Positions 56,613-64,000 of a DNA stretch of 64,000 nt are shown piece after piece; the stretch's first letter is position 1; each line of letters begins with the position of its first letter. Origin of the DNA: Euborellia annulipes. Lineage: Eukaryota; Arthropoda; Insecta; Dermaptera; Anisolabididae. The translations under genes were made by a program, and so were the position numbers. The stretch is from NCBI GenBank assembly GCA_023213315.1, contig JAKCPI010009480.1:1-64000 (forward strand), given 5' to 3'. The notes beneath the pieces are model-generated. The model saw only the letters and a program-made list of their open reading frames with translations. It made no database searches and was not told where the DNA came from.

Positions 56613-56866
56613 TTTTTTTATAAAAAACACTCACACTTTTTTCTCATTCACCCTCACATACACAATCTTTTCGGCAACTTAGGCCATTTAAGACTTACGA
56701 TATCTGTTATAGAGATTAATATACATATTAGGAGCCCAGGCATTCTTATTTAAACCATTTGGTATCCAAATGGCTTAAATAAAATCATCGGACTGTCTGG
56801 GGTCCGAACACGTGACTTTTAGTATACGAGGTTAGCACGCTAACCTCTACACCAAACTCCGAGGGC
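56613..56866 (-). mobile_element. SINE1, full length
   Basis: Minus orientation: T-run, AC-rich tail complement, CAATCTTTTCGGCAACTTAG, body hairpin, diverged B box, A box, head end CTCCGAGGGC. A CACAAGAAAAA segment on both sides (56596-56607 and 56867-56877) is a likely target duplication. Confidence 0.8.
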
Positions 56867-56904
56867 ACAAGAAAAAGTTGAAATGACGCCACTCGATAGG
56901 AAAG

Positions 56905-57275
56905 ATAGAATAAATGACGGGACACGAAGCTTTTGAACAAAATCAGCCACAAATTACTAGTACTTTACAGATGTACTTTTTAAGTTTTTTTTTTTATTTT
57001 CTCAAAATTCGCTTCAACGATTTTGATTAAAATTCATAAATCAATTATTTTTAAAATGTATACCGGTATTCTCATTTTGCCCTTGAAATCTTTTGAAGCA
57101 CACTTTACTCATACTGTACTTCATAGGAAAGATAGGAGAAAGAGTTGCCATGGCAACAAAATATAAATATTTTCCCATGGTTATAAATTGTTCATCTTGT
57201 ATTATAAATATATCGGCGGAAACTAAATATATCTCTACGCAAAAAAAATCTGGTGTGACAAGTACAAATTGCAAA
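56905..57275 (+). repeat. R1 copy, 5'-truncated
   Basis: Begins at GGGACACGAAGCTTTTGAAC and runs through AGTACTTTACAGATG to GGAAACTAAATATATCTCTA and an incomplete hairpin. Confidence 0.7.
57144..57157 (+). promoter_or_regulatory. fully symmetric X-box palindrome in R1
   Basis: GTTGCCATGGCAAC is a perfect 14-base palindrome and the ideal RFX X-box. It lies about 200 bases upstream of the GC-rich block at 57340-57525, the best positioned of these sites for a real promoter role. Confidence 0.4.
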
Positions 57276-57339
57276 AATTGAGCAAAATATATTTGCAATA
57301 AAAATTATTTTATCTCTTTTTCTCTTTTTGCTGGCTAGT

Positions 57340-57525
57340 ATTGTTGTGCTGCGAGAGACCGTCCCACCACCACTGACGTGTGCGTGCGGCGACGGCGGCC
57401 GCCGCCGCCTGCTGCCGGCAACCCGGCAGACAAAACTTCGACGACTCAAAGGCAGCAGCTTCCTACTCTCTCTCTCTCTTCTCTCTATCTCTCTCTCTTG
57501 GTCATGAAATCACCTCCACCACCAG
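57340..57525 (+). other. GC-rich block, candidate first exon
   Basis: The only strongly CpG-rich stretch in the right third (GCGGCGACGGCGGCCGCCGC core, 57385-57404), followed by a (CT)n tract and ATGAAATCACCTCCACCACC ending at CAG|GTTATT. It looks like a CpG-rich promoter and leader exon. The exon at 63792 on the same strand could be its partner. Short frames on both strands (Ala/Pro- or Arg-rich) reflect composition. Confidence 0.4.
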
Positions 57526-57949
57526 GTTATTTATTCTTTCAACAAGGGATGTCGATTTAAAATTACTGATAAAAAAAAAAACATTTTCAGTTACAATCGG
57601 GAATTTTCCATTTTAATTTTCAATCATTTACCGATCATTTTGACTTGAATATTTTTATTAATAGTAATAATTTTATATCTATACATGTTTAATTTAATAT
57701 TTATAAATACAAACTCAATATAATATCAAACTGGTTGGCGAATGGGAAAAGACAGAACATTAAATACTACACAAATAAATGTGCATTGTTTCGTATGCTC
57801 AAAATGTCTCGTCATCTATCAAAAGATGGATCCTCTAGTAAAATAACCTATATAGCTCTGATTGAATTTCTTTCAAATCAAGGGAGGAGACTGTGCTTCT
57901 TGAGTACGATGATTTGCTTGACTCGAGTTTGGCAAATTGTTTTATTCAC

Positions 57950-58410
57950 GCACTACCCTCTCCATCGCTCTACCCCTAGTGGTAGGGAGATTTTTTCGTC
58001 AATTGACGATGGGGACTCTGTCCCCATACCCAAGTCAAGGGTGAGCAGAGTAATTCCCCTGGCCACAGGATCCCCTCTGCTCACACCTAATGGTTAGCTC
58101 GCAAGTATCACTGGTATAGCTATGTCCCCGTGCATATGCGGTCACAGTCTGAGAACGCTTGCTAGCCCCTTTGTAAATTCATGAGGGGTGTGGGCTAGTA
58201 CGCGTTTATCCTACTCAGACTCACATTTCCGGGGCTTGATTTTGATCCGATGCCCCACAGCCTTGGAGTGATGGGACTCGAGTCCCTGGACCCAAGACTG
58301 TGAGGGGGGGACCGCGGTCTCCACCCACGGGCCTCAAGCCTGTTTTAATACTCCCACAGCCACACTGGCAAATCCCTATGCTCATCCGAGTAGTGAAGGA
58401 CCCCTCAAAT
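57950..58410 (+). other. GC-rich block of unknown origin
   Basis: About 460 bases of balanced composition, unlike the AT-rich surroundings, with a frame ending VSRVIPLATGSPLLTPNG at 58097 and only stop-interrupted frames after it. GGGGGGGACCGCGGTCTCC and CCCCTGGCCACAGGATCCCC suggest structure. It might be a LINE or gene fragment. I cannot assign it. Confidence 0.35.
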
Positions 58411-59609
58411 GAATAAATCCTTAATTTATCATTGAAACATGAGTAATTTTAAAATAGAAATAATCGAAATAGCAAATATACATAGTCGGGTGGTCCAAAA
58501 AAACTTTGCCAATTGTCTAGAAAATGAAAATGCCAAAGTTTTAGCTAAATTGAATAATATTTACTCGAATAGGGATGAAACGATAACACTGAGGTATCGA
58601 TAATTTTACTCGATACCGTATCTGTCCCAAAGTATCGATACCTACTCGGTACATTTTCGAAGTGGAAGACTCAATCAAACCATATATTTTGTAGGACAAA
58701 TCTTTTTTTATTATAAAAATGTTAATAATTTTCTTAAAATTTTTTTAAAATTAGACACTGAAATCTGCGTTTTTAGCTATCCTGAGACGGGAAAAATATC
58801 AAACTTGCTCAGGAAAAAATTTCAAGAAAATGATTTTTTTTATTGAAATTTTAAGATTTGAGCTTGAAGGGCCCGGGCTCCTTCAGGAAAAAAATTTCAA
58901 GAAAATGATTTTTTTTTAATTTATATTTTAACCATTGAAATTATTTTTTATTAGAATTTTAAGACTGGAAAACAAAGGGCCCGGGCCCCGGGGATATAGG
59001 CCCCCTGCCCTCCTGTCTGCGGCCCTGGGCACAACCCTCGCATTTATTTTTATTAATTTATTCGACGAATATATTTGGCTGTTCCAGTTTCAAACATTGA
59101 TCTTCTGTATAAATTCTTCTCCATTTCATTATTTTAGTCAAGTTGTTCCATTTCCAAATATAGATTCTTTCTCTTTGAAAATATACAGGTAAAATTTGAT
59201 ATTTTTCTAGCTGCAAGCTAGTTTAAAAAACTGCAGTTATTGATCGTCTGATTAAGATTTAAGTCTTAGGAGAGGTCAAGGAGCAAGTAGGCACGGAAGA
59301 AGTATGTGTATAAATAAATCTATAGATGTATTTTTAAAACTTGATTAAGAGATGCAAAATTATTGAATATTGAAGGTGATGAAATCAATTTATCTGGAAC
59401 TCTAAATAAACTCAAACTCTTCTTCGAAGATTTTTTTTATATCAGCATTTAAACATCTTTCGAAATATAAGCGTATAAGCTTATTTTTAATTTAACTTAA
59501 ATAAATAGACTACTCAGAAGCTGTGGGTACGTGGATGGCGACCACGAGCTGCCCTAGCTTGGACTGGCAGTACTTGTATTCTTTGCATGTCATTTGTATT
59601 TTATTACTT
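58411..59609. other. AT-rich, no gene seen
   Basis: A GGTATCGATA-rich patch (58590-58660) and a GGGCCCGGGCCCCGGGG run (58976-58992) near a lone CGGCCCTGGGC are probable decayed transposon pieces. No exon supported. Confidence 0.45.
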
Positions 59610-59918
59610 TCTCTTACCTCTATACCGTATATGTTAATATCTAGAGAGAGAAAGTATTGGATTCATGTCAAAAATTCGATGTCGAGATTTTGACGGATAT
59701 ATACGTTTTGAGGGCCCCTGAGTCCAAAAAAAAGTGGGTTGAAATTTTATATTTAAGTTAGGCACCCCCTTGGGACGTGACACGAAGCTTTTAAAAAAAA
59801 ATTAGACAAAGAATATTAGTAAATATAATAATGTTTAATGGCTGGAAATGTATTGAGGAAGGATATAAATGCAGGCAGCCAAGAAATAAAAACGCTCTCG
59901 ATTCCCTTCGGATGTCCA

Positions 59919-59955
59919 GACGTTTCGGCTGCTACATTTATTCGCCCATCCTCAG
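59919..59955 (-). ncRNA. hammerhead ribozyme core with stem I, left arm
   Basis: Minus strand: CUGAGGA (59955-59949), stem II GGC/GCC (expanded loop relative to the right arm), GAAAC and GUC. GUUCA before the core pairs with UGGAC after the triplet, a 5-bp stem I. Confidence 0.65.
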
Positions 59956-60102
59956 TGAACTATTCTAGTTTTGATTGTATCTTGACTATGAAAATAACCA
60001 AAAAAAGTTTTTTAATAACACACTCATTTATCATCATATTGTTACATTAAATAGAATACGTAGTAGAACCTAACAACAACTATGTATGCCAAAGGAGACT
60101 TA

Positions 60103-60736
60103 AGCCCGGTCCACACGCTCCGTTTTGCACAACCTTTTGTCTGCGCAGTTCAAACGTTGCAGTTAAAACGTTGTAATTTTGAGTGTCCAGACGGTGCAGT
60201 CATATTTGTATTTTTTGCTCAGTCTTGTGTGATATCGTCATGGGGGAGGTTCTCCTGTGGTCAATATTTGCATGCTCTCTCATCACTTTTTTTACAACTG
60301 TATCTCTGGTCGCGGTTGCATCGATTTCTCCTGAATTTTTCTACTAATTTTTTCATAAGCTTCCCCCTTTTTCTCTCTGTTACTATACTCCTTCGATTTA
60401 ACACGCCAAATACATGGGAAACTTTCATAAAGTGCAATAAAATCAGTTAAAAAAACTCTCTAGAACATTGCCAAAGGTCGAGCCATCGTGGAGTGATTAG
60501 GAAAAACTGAGGAACAAAACGATTCGGAACATGGAGCAAGCGTCCACATGCACCGACTTGACCGCACAGGTCATGGATTTCAGCTAATTTGCTCAGTTAT
60601 CGCTGCAACTGTACCGTCTTCCCGCCGGGCTCAAAACTGCGCAAATTTCCTGTCCACACGCAACGTTTTAACTGCAACGTGTTGAACTGCGCAGACAAAA
60701 GGTTGTGCAAAACGGAGAGCATTAATGGACCGGGCT
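60103..60736. mobile_element. PIF/Harbinger-type MITE
   Basis: Termini AGCCCGGTCCACACGCTCCG and ..GGACCGGGCT with TTA on both sides (60100-60102, 60737-60739). Sub-terminal TTTTGCACAACCTTTTGTCT is mirrored. The 122-codon plus-strand frame inside (60082-60450) starts outside the element and crosses its terminus, so it is not a gene. Confidence 0.8.
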
Positions 60737-60763
60737 TTAACTCTCTCCCACTAGAATAGTTCA

Positions 60764-60798
60764 CTGAGGATGGGCGAATAAATTTTGTCCGAAACGTC
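60764..60798 (+). ncRNA. hammerhead ribozyme core with stem I, right arm
   Basis: CUGAGGA (60764-60770), stem II GGGC/GUCC (one G-U), GAAAC and GUC ending at 60798, stem I GUUCA/UGGAC (5 bp). All parts of a hammerhead with the preferred GUC triplet are present. Confidence 0.7.
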
Positions 60799-61187
60799 TG
60801 GACATTCAAAAGGAATCGAAGGCGTTTTTATTTCTTGACTGCTGCAATTTTATATCCTTTTCCTCAAAGAATATTAGTGCTTTACTGATGTAATTTTCAG
60901 TTTTTTTTTGATTTTCTCAAAATTCAATTAAACGATTTTTTTTTTTATTCATAAATCAACTATTTTTTTTACATCCTCTTTAAAATCATATATTCTCGTT
61001 TTCCATTGAAATCTTCTGAAGACCACTTTTCTTATGCACTCCATGGAAAAGATAGGAGAAATGGTTGCCATGATAACAAAAATATCGTAAATTTGGAAAA
61101 AAAAATTAATCTATGCTTGAAACGCAATTTATATTAGCCGACGTTGCCACACTGGTCTGAGTCCGTGACTTACTTATTTTTTTAAAT

Positions 61188-61292
61188 ATGGCCGACTGTC
61201 ATTTTCGGGATTTAGAAGGAAAAAAGTTAGATCTTTCGACCCCGCATCGCTGGAATAAGGCGAGACAAAAGAAGAAGTGCTTTAATGCGTGA
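61188..61292 (+). CDS. possible short ORF, 34 codons
   Basis: ATG at 61188 opens MADCHFRDLEGKKLDLSTPH and RWNKARQKKKCFNA before TGA. The block is GC-richer than its flanks, and the peptide is basic and Cys-containing. No splice sites were identified and I do not recognise it. It could be a transposon piece or a micro-ORF. Confidence 0.25.
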   Translation: MADCHFRDLEGKKLDLSTPHRWNKARQKKKCFNA

Positions 61293-62206
61293 ACTACTGA
61301 CATTTTTTTCCTCACATATTTTTGTGTATCATTGAATTTTAATTTATCTTTCTAAAAAATTTCTTTTATTTTTGATTCCTGTTCTAATTCTATTTTACAC
61401 ACATAAATTTAACCACTTTAAATTTTTGATATTCGCCAAAGTCAAATTTTCGGCTAGTCACAAAGTTTCGATTTCATAGAAAAAGAGGATGAATACACGA
61501 GTAATGAAAACATAGGTTAATATAATATACAACTTGCTTCTTCATACTTGTTTGAATTTGTGATTTATGAGGTAACGTTCCGAAATCAAAGCATTACTTA
61601 TTCTTTCGAAAGCCAGAGGGGGGCTCGCTCGTCTGGCTATACAAAGAAAAAAATGAATTAATCATTAAGCTTTTTTATTTATAAAGGTGAAGGTCAAAAA
61701 GAAAAAAAAAGCATTTTATAATTTTTTTCCTGATTCAAGGTAAATAATTAAATGTATTTATTCCTTAGTACTTCTTATACATTGAATAAATATTAAGCCA
61801 TCTTTTATGATACATCAATAGAATATTAAAATATAAATCAATGTTTCTCATTTAACGAATTCAAGAATTAATTCACAAAAGGGTAAAAAAATAATAGGTG
61901 ATTTGATTGAATTGAACTTGTAAGCATGATTTTATATAATATATTAAATCTTCATTTTTATTTAAATGTTCCTAAAATATAACAAAATCATACATTAAAT
62001 TCTAAATTTTTTAAAAATTAAAAATTTAAAAAAAAAAAAAAAAAAAAAATTTTAAACAAGGTTTATTTAAAAAAAAAAATAAGGGAAAAGGAATTTAAGG
62101 AAGAAAACATGGGAAATTTAAAACCAAAAAAAAAAAAAACGGTACGGCCGTTCGTCGGGGGGGAAGTATGGAATAGGTGGGCCCAATCCTCCCCCCCTCG
62201 AAAGTC
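61293..62206. other. AT-rich, no gene seen
   Basis: A CAGAGGGGGGCTCGCTC patch at 61613 and A runs (62028-62049). Nothing supported. Confidence 0.5.
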
Positions 62207-62390
62207 GAAAAAAAAATTTTAATTTGGTTCAGGTCTTTTTCAGCAGCGAAGGCCATTTAGACCTCATCTCTATTTATTTCATCTGGATTGGTAGCCAATT
62301 GAAATAAATTGTCGCATAAGACGGTTTCCGAACCCGCGACCTTTGGTATAAAAGGCCAGCACGCTACCCACTTCACCAAGGCCTGAGGGC
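62207..62390 (-). mobile_element. SINE2, full length
   Basis: Minus orientation: head GCCCTCAGGCCTTGGTGAAG (A box) ending at 62390, B box GGGTTCGGAAACC, body TTATTTCAATTGGCTACCAA, then AAATGGCCTTCGCTGCTGAA and the A-tail. This copy defines the family. Confidence 0.8.
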
Positions 62391-62510
62391 AAATTTAATC
62401 GACAATGAAATATTGTACAAAGTTTTTGTGTAGTATGAGGGGTCCACGACCATTCAATATTTTACACAAAATTTTGAACGACATTTTTCCAAGTATTATG
62501 GCCGCTATTA

Positions 62511-62873
62511 ACTGGAACCGACGAATATTCGGTTTCGGTACGGTTTCGGCCAGTTTCGGCGAAAAATCATGGTTTCGGGTGGTTTCGGTTTCGGCCAAAA
62601 AGTAGCCGAAACTTTCGGCCGGCCAGTAGGAGATGAGACTCGCACAAAAAAAGTCAAATGATATGCACTTGAGGGAGAAAAAAATTTAGTCTCCCTAAAA
62701 AAAATAAAAAAAGGTAAAATGATTTTCACGGGAGGGAAAAAAATTCAAAAAAAAAAGGTAAAATGAAAAAAATTTTTTATAGGAGATACAAGTTTCGGTT
62801 TCGGTTACGGTTTCGGCCGAAACTAAGGTTGAGGCGAATATTCGGTTTCGGCGAAATCGTTTCGGTCGGACCC
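62511..62873 (-). mobile_element. CCGAAA-family hAT-like element
   Basis: The inverse of the copy at 45614-46028: begins CTGGAACCGACGAATATTCG and ends GTTTCGGTCGGACCCT, with TTTCGG tandems at both ends. The 8-bp flanks do not match each other, so insertion is old or the edges are damaged. Confidence 0.7.
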
Positions 62874-63402
62874 TAATAATAACCTTGTGTTTTAAATTTT
62901 ACCTCATTAAATCTCTCTTTGATTTCCAAATTTATCAAAGGAACAATATTTATTTCTAGCTTTGTTGTTACAATATAATGATAACAACTAAACAAATTCT
63001 TTTTTTTTTTTTTTTTGGTCTTCGGCTGCAGAGGTCTTTGCTTATAAATATTTATTATTTATTTAAATACATGTATCGATGGCTTCCGGCGGGCGTTCAA
63101 TGGTCTTGTTTTCGGGGGCCACCTATCCCGATTTTCAGCACCACTTGGCTTTGTAACAATGATGATCTTGGTGGCTGTTGTTCTCTCCCCAGGCCCGCCA
63201 AACAAATTCAATCCCTCGCCATATCTTTAACCCCTCTACAAATACGATATATCGCCTGCTGAGAATCTTACAAGTTGTTAGTGGCGAAAGTCCGAAAATT
63301 AATTTTTGAATTAACCCTAGCAAACCTTAAAATTGTCTTTTCTTTTGAGTGCCAAAGTGGCGAATATATATTTCCATTCTTTGCTATTGATTTTTGCTTT
63401 AC
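62874..63402. other. mixed composition, no supported gene
   Basis: 63070-63270 is GC-richer and holds frames on both strands (for example YRWLPAGVQWSCFRGPPIPI on plus). No splice signals that I trust. A fragment of a transposon or an unrecognised exon. Confidence 0.4.
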
Positions 63403-63644
63403 AAAAACACTCACACTTTTTTCTCATTCACACTCACACTCACACTGACATTCACACAGTCTTTTCGGCAACTCAGGCCATATAAGTAAGACTTTTACGA
63501 TATCCGTTATTGATTAATATACACATATGGGGTCCAGGCATTCTTATTTAAGCCATTTGGTAACAAAATGGCTGCTTGGGGTCCGAAACCGCGACTCTTG
63601 GTATACGAGGCTAGCACGCTAACCCCTACACCAAGCACGAGGGC
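63403..63644 (-). mobile_element. SINE1, body hairpin partly deleted
   Basis: Minus orientation: AC-rich tail complement, CAGTCTTTTCGGCAACTCAG, shortened hairpin (GCCATTTGGTAACAAAATGGC), diverged B box, A box, head end GAGGGC at 63644. Confidence 0.8.
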
Positions 63645-63791
63645 ATGTATGTGTTTATAAAACTTTCAAACTCTTTCTCTTGTATTGTTGAACTCAAAAA
63701 TCAAAATCTATCAATTCAAATGACAAAAAAAAAATCTTTAACTACTAATTAAATATCTCATGCTGATTTTATTTTTTCTATTGATTTATAG

Positions 63792-63956
63792 GACAGTTGA
63801 AAATCAGAGCAAAGTCGAATGAATGAATTGAAGCAAGAGAAAAAGAAAGAAAGAGTTCAAAAGTTAAACATTCATCTTGACCCTTCAATTGATCAAGAGA
63901 GGACGATGATTCAGACGACATTTCAAGTACAAAGCCATTCACTTTATCATTGCTAA
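63792..63956 (+). CDS. candidate exon with a start codon, unknown protein
   Basis: ATTGATTTATAG precedes 63792, a possible acceptor. The first ATG (63819-63821) opens 45 codons: a Lys/Glu-rich start MNELKQEKKKERVQKLNIHL, then DPSIDQERTMIQTTFQ, with TAA at 63954-63956. CAA|GTACAA at 63926 could be a donor, in which case the reading continues in an exon beyond the window. The charged, helical N-terminus looks protein-like. It may be the first coding exon of a gene whose leader is the GC-rich block at 57340-57525 (inference). Confidence 0.4.
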
Positions 63957-64000
63957 AATGACATTATAATAACAATAACCACAATATCACAAATTTAAAA

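Larger units (their letters stand above)
59860..60860. repeat. inverted repeat with a hammerhead in each arm and a nested MITE
   Basis: Left arm 59860-59970, right arm 60745-60860 (AAGAAATAAAAACGCTCTCG and near-complement), inserted in R1 with an AAAGAATATTAG duplication. A PIF/Harbinger-type MITE (60103-60736) was later inserted in the spacer. Confidence 0.8.
59610..61095 (+). repeat. R1 copy split by a hammerhead inverted repeat
   Basis: R1 5' part 59640-59825 breaks after AAAGAATATTAG and resumes at 60866 with AAAGAATATTAGTGC, so the 1-kb insertion is flanked by that duplicated segment. R1 then runs to about 61090 with a mutated X-box-like GTTGCCATGATAAC. Confidence 0.75.

Noticed and set aside
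57735..58097. 120-codon plus-strand frame
   Set aside because: The first half is AT-rich without codon bias. Only the last third falls in the GC-rich block and no splice or family support was found.
60082..60450. 122-codon plus-strand frame
   Set aside because: It crosses the TTA-flanked terminus of the MITE at 60103-60736 and lacks splice or codon support.
1..64000. CRISPR array or bacterial operon
   Set aside because: No regularly spaced short repeats and no compact coding. Repeats are dispersed transposons, and exons have spliceosomal borders.

Overview
The window looks like an intron-dominated, repeat-saturated, strongly AT-rich nuclear segment from an invertebrate animal. Spliceosomal exon borders (polypyrimidine-AG and GT donors), tRNA-derived SINEs, PIF/Harbinger, hAT, mariner and Helitron-type elements, and the absence of bacterial gene structure all say eukaryote. 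The repeat mix resembles arthropod genomes, a crustacean or arachnid being plausible, but no marker gene fixes the taxon. No rRNA gene, free-standing tRNA gene, CRISPR array or bacterial operon was seen.

Genes. The best-supported gene lies on the minus strand. Exons at 29289-29244, 22709-22558, 21927-21433 and 9591-9227 join in exactly matching phase (1, 0, 0, then 2). A candidate last exon at 5467-5212 also fits in phase and ends in a stop codon. The predicted protein is about 437 residues, acidic and serine-rich, with no family I recognise. A second minus-strand first exon with a CpG- and CT-rich upstream region lies at 54084-54005; its phase does not fit the known downstream exons, so it needs an unseen exon or belongs to another gene. 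On the plus strand, short GC-richer exons with good splice sites (1676-1791, 1966-2015, 3548-3611, 5543-5611, 18113-18171) interleave with the 3' part of the minus gene. They are a second gene or a spliced antisense RNA. A further plus-strand exon with a 45-codon frame starts at 63792.

Repeats fill most of the rest. R1 is an unclassified dispersed family of about 0.7 kb that ends in a GTGTGAC hairpin and carries a perfect X-box-like palindrome; more than a dozen copies or fragments are present. R2 and small Helitron-like elements lie at 1.0-1.6 and 5.8-6.7 kb. SINE1 and SINE2 are two tRNA-headed SINEs that share a 3' motif. Several non-autonomous DNA transposons have readable target-site duplications: PIF/Harbinger-type at 3.9, 13.2, 25.0 and 60.1 kb; hAT-type at 15.3, 41.1, 44.6 and 45.6 kb; Tc/mariner or pogo-type at 30.3 and 45.3 kb. 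A mariner transposase tail lies at 51.4 kb.

Most striking system. At least ten loci carry the catalytic core of a hammerhead ribozyme: CUGANGA, a GC-rich stem II, GAAAC, then an NUH cleavage triplet, in several cases followed by sequence that pairs back as stem I. Most sit in long inverted repeats whose two arms each encode one hammerhead, while the flanking sequences differ from locus to locus. This fits several subfamilies of hammerhead-bearing retroelements (Penelope-like elements or retrozymes are known carriers) left as head-to-head or tail-to-tail remnants. No reverse transcriptase is visible in the window.
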